Assembly (NCBI GenBank): GCA_902533585.1
Contig: CACAMG010000002.1
Span: 1 to 59,028 of the forward strand
Direction: 5' to 3'
Source: an uncultured Pelagibacteraceae bacterium
Lineage (GTDB): Bacteria > Pseudomonadota > Alphaproteobacteria > Pelagibacterales > Pelagibacteraceae
Length of the DNA: 59,028 bases
The translations under genes were made by a program, and so were the position numbers. Position 1 is the first letter of the stretch. Each line of letters opens with the position of its first letter. The notes under the pieces are model-generated. The model had not been told where the DNA came from. It ran no database searches and saw only the letters and a list, made by a program, of their open reading frames with translations. Positions 36,767 to 45,191 of this stretch are shown here, piece by piece.

Positions 36767-37261
36767 TTATTTAATAATTTCATTTAGACGGAAGCTTGCA
36801 ATTTTTTTTACCTGTTTTTTAGCTTCTTCAAACTCTAAATTTATATTATTTGTTATTCTTTGTCTAAAACTATTCAAAATTTCTTTCTTATTCTTTCCTT
36901 TAACAGCAATAATAAAAGGGAAACCAAATTTTATTTTATATTCTTTATTTAATTTTTTAAACTCTAAAAATTCCTCATTAGTACACTGATTTAAATTTGC
37001 ATTTTTTTGCTCATTTTTTGAATTTTCGGTGAGATCCTTTGCAACAGCTAAATCTGGGTGAGCATTGAGAATTTCGAGATGTTCATTTTTTTGTGCTTTT
37101 TCAAAAATTTCTATCATTTTTGAAAATAGTTCATCTACATTATTATAAGGTTTTAAATCATGGCATCTTTCCGCAATCCACTCTGTTTTTTCAAAAACAT
37201 TTCCAAAAATATATAAAAATTCAGCTTTAGTTAGTTTATTAAAATTATCTATTGAACCCAT
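36767..37261 (-). CDS. uraD: 2-oxo-4-hydroxy-4-carboxy-5-ureidoimidazoline decarboxylase
   Basis: Stereospecific OHCU decarboxylation to (S)-allantoin, 164 residues. The active-site His lies in LNAHPDLA, and FGFPFIIAVKGKNKKEIL is the family signature. It heads the reverse-strand operon uraD-alc-allA-puuE and is divergent from uraH, the enzyme for the preceding step, across 70 bases. Confidence 0.94.
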   Translation of the reverse strand: MGSIDNFNKLTKAEFLYIFGNVFEKTEWIAERCHDLKPYNNVDELFSKMIEIFEKAQKNEHLEILNAHPDLAVAKDLTENSKNEQKNANLNQCTNEEFLEFKKLNKEYKIKFGFPFIIAVKGKNKKEILNSFRQRITNNINLEFEEAKKQVKKIASFRLNEIIK

Positions 37262-37310
37262 ATATTACCCATTGTAGCTTTAGTTTTAATATTTTAATTG
37301 TGTATTAATT

Positions 37311-37323
37311 GTATATTATATAC
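37311..37323. promoter_or_regulatory. AT palindrome in uraD-uraH divergent promoter region
   Basis: GTATATTATATAC is a perfect 13-base palindrome in the 70-base gap between uraD and uraH, 9 bases upstream of the uraH ATG. It contains TATTAT or TATACT on one strand and TATAAT on the other, so it could be paired -10 elements or an operator for both purine operons. In DNA this AT-rich, chance is a real alternative. Confidence 0.3.
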
Positions 37324-37331
37324 TTAAGTTT

Positions 37332-37682
37332 ATGACAAAATTAACTACACACGTATTAGACATTTATTCTGGAAAACCAGGCAAAGGCATTAAAGTTGAA
37401 GTATATCAAATACAAAATGCTCAAAAGGAAAAGATAAATAGCGTTATATTAAATAATGATGGTCGGTCAGACAAACCTTTAATTGAAGGATCAAGCTTTA
37501 AAGAAGGACAGTATGAAATTGTTTTTTTTGTAGGTGATTATTTTAAAAAAATAGCCGAATTACCAAATACTCCTTTTTTAGATGATGTTATTATAAGATT
37601 TGGAATTTCCAATGCGCAAGAGCATTATCATGTTCCTTTGCTTGTTTCACCTTGGAGCTATTCAACTTACAGGGGAAGCTAA
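37332..37682 (+). CDS. uraH: 5-hydroxyisourate hydrolase
   Basis: Transthyretin-like enzyme hydrolysing HIU, the first product of urate oxidation, to OHCU. 116 residues with the N-terminal TTHVLDIYSGKPGKGI block, the central RSDKPL, HYHVPLLVSPWSYSTYRGS and the terminal YRGS that separates HIU hydrolase from transthyretin. First gene of the forward operon; its stop overlaps the xdhA ATG (TAATG). Confidence 0.96.
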   Translation: MTKLTTHVLDIYSGKPGKGIKVEVYQIQNAQKEKINSVILNNDGRSDKPLIEGSSFKEGQYEIVFFVGDYFKKIAELPNTPFLDDVIIRFGISNAQEHYHVPLLVSPWSYSTYRGS

Positions 37683-39121
37683 TGACTTCCAACATTATAG
37701 AGTTTATTTTAAATAACAAAATACATAAGATTGTAAATCCCGATCCCAATGAGACAATCTTAAACTTTATTCGAATTAAATTAAAAAAAACTGGAACGAA
37801 AGAGGGTTGCGCAGAAGGAGGTTGTGGAGCATGCACAATAGTCTTGGGAGAATTAACTAATAATAACATTCAATATAAAGCAATAAATGCATGTATTGCT
37901 TTTTTGCCCATGCTTAATGGCAAACAACTAATTTTAGTTGAAGACCTTGTATCCGATGATGGCAAATTACATCCAGTGCAAGACGCAATGATTAAATTTC
38001 ATGGTTCACAATGTGGATTTTGTACACCAGGATTCGTTATGTCAATGTTTGCCATGTACAAAAATAATAACTCTTTAACCAATGAAATAATTAAGGACTC
38101 ATTGTCTGGAAATTTGTGCCGTTGTACTGGCTATAGACCAATAATTAATGCAGCAAAAAGCTTAAACAAAAAAATTGACAATGATCATTTTAAAAAATTA
38201 AAAAAAAAGACAATAAATCTTTTAAAAAAAATTAAAATAAAAGACATTGAAGTTGAAAATAATAATAAAAAATATTTTGCACCTAAAACAATTAGTGAAT
38301 TAAAAAAAATACTTAAAAAAGAGTCTCAACTAAAGTTTCTTAGCGGGGGCACAGATGTATCGTTAGAAATTACCAAAGCAAGAAAAGAGATTAAAAAAAT
38401 TCTATATCTAAATTCAATAAAGGAATTAGATTTCATTAAAAATAGAAATAATGAAATAGAAGTAGGGGCAGGCACTTCATTGTTAAAATTTGAAAAATAT
38501 ATAAAAAAATTTTATCCTGATTTTGAAATTATTTTGAAAAGATATGGCTCTGTTCAGATAAGAAATGTTGGAACCATAGCAGGCAATATTGCTACAGCTT
38601 CACCTATAGGGGATACTCTTCCATTATTATTATCACTTGATGCTAAAATAATTTTAGATGGCGCAAGAAAAAGAATATCAATGCCTCTAAATAAATTTTT
38701 TGTAAGTTATCGAAAAACTAAGCTTAAAAAGGGACAATTTATATATTCAGTAAAAATACCTATTTACAAAAAAAATATATTTAAAGCATATAAAATATCA
38801 AAAAGATTTGATGATGATATTTCATCTGTTTGTGCATCATTCAATGTAGAAATATATAAAAATCAAATAAAAAAAATTATGATAGCATATGGGGGTATGT
38901 CTGAAATTCCAAAAAGAGCAATATATACTGAAAAAATACTTATAAACTCTAATTTTTCAGAAAATAATTTTTACAAGGCAACTAAAACCTTAGAGAAAGA
39001 TTATAGGCCTATAGATGACATGAGAGCTAGCAAATCTTATCGAATGGAAGTAGCAAAGAACTTACTTATGAAATGTTTTTTAGAAGTTAAAAATGAAAAA
39101 TTACTGAGATTGAGTCAATGA
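37682..39121 (+). CDS. xdhA: Xanthine dehydrogenase small subunit (FeS/FAD)
   Basis: Electron-transfer subunit of 479 residues from ATG 37682. Residues to about 165: two 2Fe-2S clusters (EGCAEGGCGACTIVLGE and CGFCTPGF with CRCTGYRPI). Residues about 200-470: CO-dehydrogenase-type FAD domain with FLSGGTDVSLE and RNVGTIAGNIATASPIGDTLP. An upstream in-frame ATG at 37652 is rejected in favour of the TAATG overlap with uraH. Overlaps xdhB by ATGA. Confidence 0.95.
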   Translation: MTSNIIEFILNNKIHKIVNPDPNETILNFIRIKLKKTGTKEGCAEGGCGACTIVLGELTNNNIQYKAINACIAFLPMLNGKQLILVEDLVSDDGKLHPVQDAMIKFHGSQCGFCTPGFVMSMFAMYKNNNSLTNEIIKDSLSGNLCRCTGYRPIINAAKSLNKKIDNDHFKKLKKKTINLLKKIKIKDIEVENNNKKYFAPKTISELKKILKKESQLKFLSGGTDVSLEITKARKEIKKILYLNSIKELDFIKNRNNEIEVGAGTSLLKFEKYIKKFYPDFEIILKRYGSVQIRNVGTIAGNIATASPIGDTLPLLLSLDAKIILDGARKRISMPLNKFFVSYRKTKLKKGQFIYSVKIPIYKKNIFKAYKISKRFDDDISSVCASFNVEIYKNQIKKIMIAYGGMSEIPKRAIYTEKILINSNFSENNFYKATKTLEKDYRPIDDMRASKSYRMEVAKNLLMKCFLEVKNEKLLRLSQ

Positions 39122-41421
39122 GAAATAATAATAATTTTGTAAATGAAAGTAGACCACATGACAGTGCCATAAAACATGTTAGCGGATTTGCAGAATATAC
39201 TGACGACATAAAAGAACCAGAAGGAACTCTTTTCGGAGCAGTTGGTTGGAGTAAAAAAGCAAATGCAATAATTAAAAAAATTGATTTAAATGAAGTAAGA
39301 AAAAGCAAGGGGGTTATTTCTGTAATAACACACTTAGATATTCCAGGAAGAAATGATGTAGGCCCTGTTTTTGATGGAGATCCAATATTTCCCAAAAAAA
39401 AAATAGAATATTATGGGCAACCTTTATTTGCAGTTGCAGCAACTTCAACCGAATTAGCAAGAAAAGCTGTTTTAAAAGCAAAAATTTATTACAAAGATTT
39501 GAAACCTATTGTTACAATTGATGAAGCGTTAAAAAAAAATAAATTACTTTTTAAAGTAAGAAAAATTAAAAAAGGCAATCCTTCAAAAGCAATTCTTAAA
39601 TCTAAAAATTATTTAAAAGGTAACTTTACAACAGGAAGCCAAGAACATTTTTATCTGGAAGGCCAAGTGGCGTTTGTATTGCCTAGAGAAGATAAAGATT
39701 TAATTGTGTATAGTTCAACTCAACATCCTTCCGAGACGCAACAATTGATTGCCAAAATGCTTAATCAAAAAAGTAATTCAATATCAGTTTTTGTAAGAAG
39801 AATTGGAGGAGGTTTTGGAGGAAAAGAAACAAATTTTATGACTTCAAGTATTTGTGCATTGTTAGCATATAAAACAAGAAGTCCTGTGAAACTTAGACTA
39901 GATAGAGATGATGACATAATTATAACCGGTAAAAGACATGAATTTTATTCCGAGTATGAAGTAGGTTTTGATGACAAAGGCATAATTAATGGATTGAAAA
40001 TAAAACTGGCATCTAAATGTGGAATGTCACCAGATTTATCTTATGCAATAAATGAAAGAGCTTTGCTTCATATAGACAATGCATACTTTCTTTCAAACAT
40101 TGAAGTAAAAAACTATCTTTGCAAAACTAACACATCAACATCAACTGCGTTTAGAGGTTTTGGTGGAAACCAAGGCATGATGGCAATCGAGAATATTGTA
40201 GATAATATTTCTAGATATTTAAAAAAAGATCCATTCGAAATTAGAAAAATAAATTTTTACCAAAAAAATAAAAAAAATATTACTCACTATGGAATGAGAA
40301 TCGAAGATAATGTTATCAATGAAATATTTGAAAAACTTGTCAAAAAATCTAATTATAAAAAAAGAGTATTAGAAATCAAAAAATTTAATTCAAAAAATAA
40401 ATATAAAAAAAAAGGAATTTCAATAACACCTGTAAAATTTGGTATATCTTTTACAACCATTCATCTTAATCAAGCAGGCGCTTTAGTACATGTTTATACG
40501 GATGGAAGTTTGCACTTAAATCATGGAGGTATTGAAATGGGTCAGGGAACTCATACCAAAATAGCTCAATTATTAGCTAATTCGTTTGGTTTACCTTATG
40601 AAAAAGTAAAAATTTCTTCAACTAATACATCAAAAGTGCCTAACACTTCAGCTAGCGCAGCATCATCTACTACAGATTTAAATGGAGCAGCAGCTCTTAA
40701 TGCTGCATCAAAAATTAAGACTAATTTAGAAAAATTTATTAAGTCTAAATATAAAATTCTTTCTAATAAAGAACCAATTTATAGAAATGGCTTTATAGTT
40801 TTTGGAAAAAAGTCTTTTAAATTTGAAAAAATTATTCAAGAGGCTTATCTAAACAGAGTTTCACTTTCATCATCAGGTTTTTATTCAACGCCAAAAATTA
40901 AATTCAATAAAAAAAGTTTTTCTGGAAGACCTTTTTATTATTTTTGTTATGGAGCAGCAGTTACAGAGGTTACAATAGACACATTAACAGGTGAAAATGT
41001 TGTAAACAGAGTTGATATCTTGCATGACGCTGGAAATGCAATTAACCCTGCTCTCGAGTTAGGTCAAATTGAAGGAGGCTTTATTCAGGGACAAGGGTGG
41101 CTCACAATGGAGGAAGTAAATTGGAATTCCAAAGGTCAAATTACAACTTTTTCACCTTCAACTTATAAAATACCAGCCATCAGCGACATGCCAAAAGAAT
41201 TTAATGTTGAAATTTATAAAGAAGGAATGAATAAAGAAAATGTGGTTAATAAATCAAAAACAACAGGAGAGCCTCCTCTTATGCTAGCAATGAGTGTATT
41301 TTTTGCAATTAAGGATGCAATTGCTTCAGTTCGTGAGTATAGAATTATTCCAACTCTAGATGCTCCAGCAACTTCTGAAAAAATACTTATGAGTATAAAA
41401 AATTTAAAAGAAAAAATATGA
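39118..41421 (+). CDS. xdhB: Xanthine dehydrogenase molybdenum subunit
   Basis: Catalytic subunit, 767 residues, oxidising hypoxanthine and xanthine to urate. Molybdopterin-binding features are RRIGGGFGGKE, TAFRGFGGNQGM, GGIEMGQGTHTKIAQ, and the active-site Glu in TTGEPPLMLA. The N-terminal ESRPHDSAIKHVSGFAEYTDD is typical of XdhB. XdhC, which normally inserts the sulfurated cofactor, is not in the window. The purine product fits the rest of the operon. Confidence 0.96.
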   Translation: MRNNNNFVNESRPHDSAIKHVSGFAEYTDDIKEPEGTLFGAVGWSKKANAIIKKIDLNEVRKSKGVISVITHLDIPGRNDVGPVFDGDPIFPKKKIEYYGQPLFAVAATSTELARKAVLKAKIYYKDLKPIVTIDEALKKNKLLFKVRKIKKGNPSKAILKSKNYLKGNFTTGSQEHFYLEGQVAFVLPREDKDLIVYSSTQHPSETQQLIAKMLNQKSNSISVFVRRIGGGFGGKETNFMTSSICALLAYKTRSPVKLRLDRDDDIIITGKRHEFYSEYEVGFDDKGIINGLKIKLASKCGMSPDLSYAINERALLHIDNAYFLSNIEVKNYLCKTNTSTSTAFRGFGGNQGMMAIENIVDNISRYLKKDPFEIRKINFYQKNKKNITHYGMRIEDNVINEIFEKLVKKSNYKKRVLEIKKFNSKNKYKKKGISITPVKFGISFTTIHLNQAGALVHVYTDGSLHLNHGGIEMGQGTHTKIAQLLANSFGLPYEKVKISSTNTSKVPNTSASAASSTTDLNGAAALNAASKIKTNLEKFIKSKYKILSNKEPIYRNGFIVFGKKSFKFEKIIQEAYLNRVSLSSSGFYSTPKIKFNKKSFSGRPFYYFCYGAAVTEVTIDTLTGENVVNRVDILHDAGNAINPALELGQIEGGFIQGQGWLTMEEVNWNSKGQITTFSPSTYKIPAISDMPKEFNVEIYKEGMNKENVVNKSKTTGEPPLMLAMSVFFAIKDAIASVREYRIIPTLDAPATSEKILMSIKNLKEKI

Positions 41422-41882
41422 AAAATGAATTTATGATAAGAGCAATCCAACTTTCTAAAGAAAGTGTAAATAATGGAGGAGGTCCCTTCGGATCTGTTAT
41501 TGTTAAAGATAATAAAATTATTGCAGAGGGCTTGAACAGAGTTACACCAACTAAAGATCCAACTGCACACGGTGAAATTGTTGCTATACGTGAAGCATGT
41601 AAAAAATTAAACGACTTTAGTCTTAAAGGTTGTGAATTATATTCAAATTGTGAACCATGCCCGATGTGTTTGTCAGCAATTTATTGGGCTAGAATTGATA
41701 AAATATATTATGCAAACACCAGAGAAGATGCTCAAAAAATTGATTTTGATGATTCATTTATTTATTCAGAGTTTCACAAAAATATTAATGAAAGAAAAAT
41801 TCCTATGTTTCAAATGATGCGAAATGAAGCTTTAGAAGCTTTTGAAATATGGGATAATAAAACTGATAAAATAAAATATTAA
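41418..41882 (+). CDS. guaD: Guanine deaminase (CDA superfamily)
   Basis: Converts guanine to xanthine plus ammonia, 154 residues. It resembles Bacillus GuaD: NGGGPFGSVIVKDNKII, DPTAHGEIVAIREACK, SNCEPCPMCLSAIYWARI and the C-terminal GFDDSFIY-like DFDDSFIYSEFHK. Zinc ligands are His in the first motif and Cys-x-x-Cys in CEPCPMC. The usual HAE is HGE here. Feeds XdhAB; coupled by ATGA upstream, with puuD starting at the next base. Confidence 0.9.
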   Translation: MKNEFMIRAIQLSKESVNNGGGPFGSVIVKDNKIIAEGLNRVTPTKDPTAHGEIVAIREACKKLNDFSLKGCELYSNCEPCPMCLSAIYWARIDKIYYANTREDAQKIDFDDSFIYSEFHKNINERKIPMFQMMRNEALEAFEIWDNKTDKIKY

Positions 41883-42794
41883 ATGGATTTTTTACCTTAC
41901 ACACTGAAATGGCTGGAGCTAGTTTTAAGATGGGGACATGTTCTTTTTGCAATTCTTTGGGTTGGAAATAGTTTTTTGTTTAATTATTTAGATAATAAAC
42001 TTAATAAAAATATTACAAGTGAAAATATTGATGGTGAAGGATATTTAATGCACTCGGGTTATTACTATAAATTGACAAGGCTAAAAACATCCCCTCCATT
42101 GAACTATCTTAAAAATTTAGTAATATTCAAATGGCAAAGCTACTTAACTTTTATAACAGGCATTTTATTGCTTGCAGTTATTTATTATTATAATTCAGGA
42201 ATATTAATGGTAGATAAAAAAGTTTTAGAAATATCACCATTAAATGCAATTTTAATTTCCTTAGCTTCACTTATTTTTTCGTGGTTTGTGTATGATTTTT
42301 TGTGTAAGTCAAAATTAATAAAAAATAATGTCATTTTTATATTAATTATCTTTATTTTATTAATTATCATTTCATTTATTCTAACAAAAATATTTGGACC
42401 AAAATTTGCATTTTTAAGCGTAGGTTTAATTGTAGGAACAAATATGTTTGGAAATGTTTTCACCGTAATAATACCAAATCAAGCAAACATAATCAAAAGC
42501 AGTGAAAAAAATGAAAAATTTGATATGAGTTTATCTCTGGCAGCAAAACAAAGATCAATTCATAATAATTATTCAACTTTTTTTGTTTTGTTTATTATGT
42601 TGTCTGGTCACTATAGTTTTATAGTTTACCACAAGTATAACTGGTTAATTTTATGTTTGATTGCCTTATTATCTGGTTTGGCAAGACATTATTTTAATTT
42701 GAGAGGGAGAAACATTCACAGGTTGTATATTCTAGTTAGTTCAATTATAGGACTAGTTATCCTTGCGGTTTTACTTTTAATTTTTAAAAATTAA
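41883..42794 (+). CDS. puuD: PuuD-type membrane urate oxidase without cytochrome c domain
   Basis: Oxidises urate to 5-hydroxyisourate at the inner membrane. 303 residues of the Urate_ox_N family with about eight helices; RWGHVLFAILWVGNSFLFNYLD, YKLTRLKTSP with FKWQSYLTFITGILLL, and IHNNYSTFFVLFIMLSGHY match the family. Characterised PuuD proteins carry a C-terminal cytochrome c domain; this one has no CxxCH and ends after the last helix. It fills the only gap (urate to HIU) in an otherwise complete pathway, which supports the call. A separate electron acceptor must exist. Confidence 0.85.
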   Translation: MDFLPYTLKWLELVLRWGHVLFAILWVGNSFLFNYLDNKLNKNITSENIDGEGYLMHSGYYYKLTRLKTSPPLNYLKNLVIFKWQSYLTFITGILLLAVIYYYNSGILMVDKKVLEISPLNAILISLASLIFSWFVYDFLCKSKLIKNNVIFILIIFILLIIISFILTKIFGPKFAFLSVGLIVGTNMFGNVFTVIIPNQANIIKSSEKNEKFDMSLSLAAKQRSIHNNYSTFFVLFIMLSGHYSFIVYHKYNWLILCLIALLSGLARHYFNLRGRNIHRLYILVSSIIGLVILAVLLLIFKN

Positions 42795-42808
42795 TATTAT
42801 AGAAATAT

Positions 42809-43333
42809 ATGTCTGAAAAATTAATTGTTAGTTGGGACGATTACAATAAAACCGTAGAAAAGTTAGCAATCCAAATAGATGAAAGCGGCTATAAGCCAAC
42901 GATATTGATTGGAATTATGAGAGGTGCGGCTCCGATGATAGATGTATTGAGTAGAGTGTTTAAATTAAAATGTGCCTATCTTGCTGTCGAGTCTTATAGC
43001 GGAAAGGGGATTGAAGATGAACAAGGGGACATTGTTTTTTCAAGAGAAATGAGCTCCATAGCGCCTAATATGGGAGGAAGAATTCTACTTTGTGATGATT
43101 TATCTGATACTGGAATAACTTTTAAAAAAAGTATGGATTGGTTAAGAAAGTACAAGCCTATTAAAGATAAAATTGAAAATATTAAAACAGCTACACTTTG
43201 GAAAAAACAGAAATCATCATTTGAACCTGATTTTTGTGCAGTAAAATTAAAAGACAATCCTTGGATAGTACAACCATTTGAGATTTACGAAGAAATAAGA
43301 ATTGAAGAAATAAAAAAGAAACACCAAAAATAA
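42809..43333 (+). CDS. Purine (xanthine/hypoxanthine) phosphoribosyltransferase
   Basis: 174 residues, type I PRTase fold, transferring phosphoribose from PRPP to a 6-oxopurine. The PRPP-binding loop ILLCDDLSDTGIT and the flexible-loop SYSGKGI are visible. Gpt/Hpt-type xanthine-guanine specificity is inferred from its place 14 bases after puuD at the end of the purine operon. It offers a salvage branch alongside breakdown. The stop runs into a strong terminator hairpin. Confidence 0.87.
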   Translation: MSEKLIVSWDDYNKTVEKLAIQIDESGYKPTILIGIMRGAAPMIDVLSRVFKLKCAYLAVESYSGKGIEDEQGDIVFSREMSSIAPNMGGRILLCDDLSDTGITFKKSMDWLRKYKPIKDKIENIKTATLWKKQKSSFEPDFCAVKLKDNPWIVQPFEIYEEIRIEEIKKKHQK

Positions 43334-43361
43334 AAAGGGCGACCCTAAAGTCGCCCTTTTT
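43332..43361. terminator. Bidirectional intrinsic terminator
   Basis: AAAAAGGGCGAC (43332-43343) pairs with GTCGCCCTTTTT (43350-43361) around loop CCTAAA: a 12-bp stem with a GC-rich core and A/T tracts on both sides. It begins inside the stop codon of the phosphoribosyltransferase gene and lies before the stop of the convergent permease gene, so it can end both. Confidence 0.9.
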
Positions 43362-43378
43362 AAAAACTTTTAAGCTTT

Positions 43379-44668
43379 TTAACCTACCAAGAAACTAACT
43401 ACACTTAGTGCAGCAATAACCCATATTGCCGGACTAGTTTCATTAAATTTTCCAGTACAAATCTTAATTGCAGCGTACGAAACAAATGCTAAAGCTATTC
43501 CATTAGAAATAGAATAAGTAAATGGCATTGCTATCATAGCAAGAACAGCAGGACCTGCTTCTGCAGCATCATCCCAACTAATATCTGTTATATTTCTCAC
43601 AAACAGAGTTGCAATATAGATCAAAGCAGCAGCATCAACTTCTTTTGGAAGAGATGTTGCAAGCGGACTGAAGAATAAACATAACAAGAAACCAATTCCA
43701 ATAACAAGTGAAGTCATTCCTGTTCTTCCTCCAACTTTTACTCCAGCAGCACTCTCAACATATGAAGTAACTGTAGAAGTACCCATTACAGCTCCTGCAA
43801 CAGTTGATACACTGTCTGATAGCATTGCTTTGTCGATGTCTTTAATTTTTCCATCAGAACCAACTTTTCCAGCTACGTTTGCAACACTAGTTAATGTTCC
43901 AGCAGTATCAAAAAAGTCGATAAAAAATAATGTAAAAATTACTGTTACCATCGATGCGCTCAGCGCAGCACCTAAATCAAAAGACATTAGATGTGTCATT
44001 GGTGGTGGAGAAGAAATAACTCCATTGAAGTTTCCTAATCCAGTTACCCAAGCTATTGCACTAAAGACAAGGATACCAATTATTATATTTCCTCTAATAT
44101 TCATTTTTTCCATTACAATCATTGAAACAAATGCACCCGCACCTAATAATAACATAGGGTTAGAAACATCGCCTAGTTTTACCAGTACAACAGGATCATC
44201 TGTGGTTAACCCCATAAGTTGAAAACCGATGATTGCAAGAAAAAGACCAATACCAGCTCCAATTCCAAGTTTTAAACTTTTTGGAATAGAGTTTATTAGC
44301 CAAGCTCTTAGTGGCGTTAATGAAATTATTAAGAAGACTACACCTGCAACCAAAACAGCACCAAGTGCCTCTGCTGGCGTATTTCCCATTCCCAAACAAA
44401 CACCATAAGCGATAAATGCATTTATCCCCATTCCTGGTGCAAGTCCAATGGGCCAAGTTTTAGCGTAAAACGCACAGATGAAACAAGCTAAAGCTGCCGC
44501 TAAAGCTGTCGCTGTGAAAACACCGCCAAAATCAAACCCACCGTCGGCAAGTATGACAGGATTTAAAAACATTATGTAAGCCATTGTCAAGAACGTCGAC
44601 ACCCCTGCAGTGACTTCTGTTTTAAAATCCGTCCTATGTTTTTTATAGTTAAAGTAGTTATCTAACAT
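43379..44668 (-). CDS. NCS2 permease, AzgA/GhxP type (adenine/guanine/hypoxanthine)
   Basis: Inner-membrane purine-H+ symporter of 429 residues from ATG 44668, chosen because GGAGG lies 4 bases upstream and the start LDNYFNYKKHRTDFKTEVTAG fits the family. AzgA-type features: FLTMAYIMFLNPVILAD, LAPGMGINAFIAYGV, FFIDFFDTAGTLTSVA and STVTSYVESAAGVKVGGRTGMTS. A longer frame to 44719 is open but adds a poor N-terminus. Likely imports 6-oxopurines or adenine for the adjacent pathway. Confidence 0.9.
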   Translation of the reverse strand: MLDNYFNYKKHRTDFKTEVTAGVSTFLTMAYIMFLNPVILADGGFDFGGVFTATALAAALACFICAFYAKTWPIGLAPGMGINAFIAYGVCLGMGNTPAEALGAVLVAGVVFLIISLTPLRAWLINSIPKSLKLGIGAGIGLFLAIIGFQLMGLTTDDPVVLVKLGDVSNPMLLLGAGAFVSMIVMEKMNIRGNIIIGILVFSAIAWVTGLGNFNGVISSPPPMTHLMSFDLGAALSASMVTVIFTLFFIDFFDTAGTLTSVANVAGKVGSDGKIKDIDKAMLSDSVSTVAGAVMGTSTVTSYVESAAGVKVGGRTGMTSLVIGIGFLLCLFFSPLATSLPKEVDAAALIYIATLFVRNITDISWDDAAEAGPAVLAMIAMPFTYSISNGIALAFVSYAAIKICTGKFNETSPAIWVIAALSVVSFLVG

Positions 44669-44806
44669 TAGACCTCCAAATTTACTGAACTGTATTTGAT
44701 TCGATTCAAAAAATCTCAATGATTGTCTCTAAATACCTTATAATTGTAAGTTTTATACAACTTTAAAGTTAATTTTCTGTCACAATTTGATGATAATATA
44801 GTTTTA

Positions 44807-45109
44807 ATGAAAATTAGATTATTATTTCTTTCAGTTTTAGTTTTAATTTTTTTTTCTGGATGCGAAACTATAAAAAAAAAATCGGATGAAATTGCTGAAA
44901 AAGAAAATGAGAGATTAAGTCAATTTATTGGCAAACAATCCTCAGAGTTAAAAATTGAATTGGGAGCTCCAACAGAAGACTTTATTAATGAAGTTGGAAA
45001 TGAAACTCTTGTATATAAGACAAAAAAGTACGGTATTCCTTGCGAAAGAAAATTTGAAGTAAATTCAAATGGCACTATAATTGGATTTAGTTCTAGCGGC
45101 TGTATATAA
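44807..45109 (+). CDS. Small lipoprotein, SmpA/BamE-like
   Basis: 100 residues: signal helix RLLFLSVLVLIFF and lipobox FSGC, lipidated Cys near residue 20. The mature part has a short charged helix (ETIKKKSDEIAEKENERL) and GKQSSELKIELGAPTEDF, a pattern like the SmpA/BamE/OmlA lipoprotein fold, then two further Cys that could form a disulfide (GIPCERKFEV and SSSGC at the end). Function unknown; sits between two purine permease genes. Confidence 0.65.
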   Translation: MKIRLLFLSVLVLIFFSGCETIKKKSDEIAEKENERLSQFIGKQSSELKIELGAPTEDFINEVGNETLVYKTKKYGIPCERKFEVNSNGTIIGFSSSGCI

Positions 45110-45134
45110 AACTAAGCAAAACCTTGTAAAATAA

Positions 45135-45151
45135 CTCTATTAATAATAGAG
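45135..45151. repeat. Inverted repeat upstream of NCS2 permease
   Basis: CTCTATT (45135-45141) and AATAGAG (45145-45151) form a 7-bp inverted repeat with a 3-base centre, about 40 bases before the permease ATG and about 12 bases upstream of a TATTAT (45164-45169) that could be a -10 box. There is no U-run, so an operator over the -35 region or a weak terminator of the lipoprotein gene are both possible. Confidence 0.4.
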
Positions 45152-45191
45152 CAATTCAAATAGTATTATACAAATAATATGGGGAGGATAT

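Noticed and set aside
37652..37681. Earlier xdhA start inside uraH
   Set aside because: The ten added residues do not fit XdhA, and the start at 37682 overlaps the uraH stop by one base.
43830..44222. 130-codon open frame antisense to the AzgA-type permease
   Set aside because: It mirrors a conserved gene, has a composition set by the complementary strand, and shows no ribosome site or family features.
44669..44806. Possible purine riboswitch in the permease/lipoprotein gap
   Set aside because: The 138 bases are AT-rich with only weak short complementarity; I could not fit them to a known purine, xanthine or guanine aptamer.
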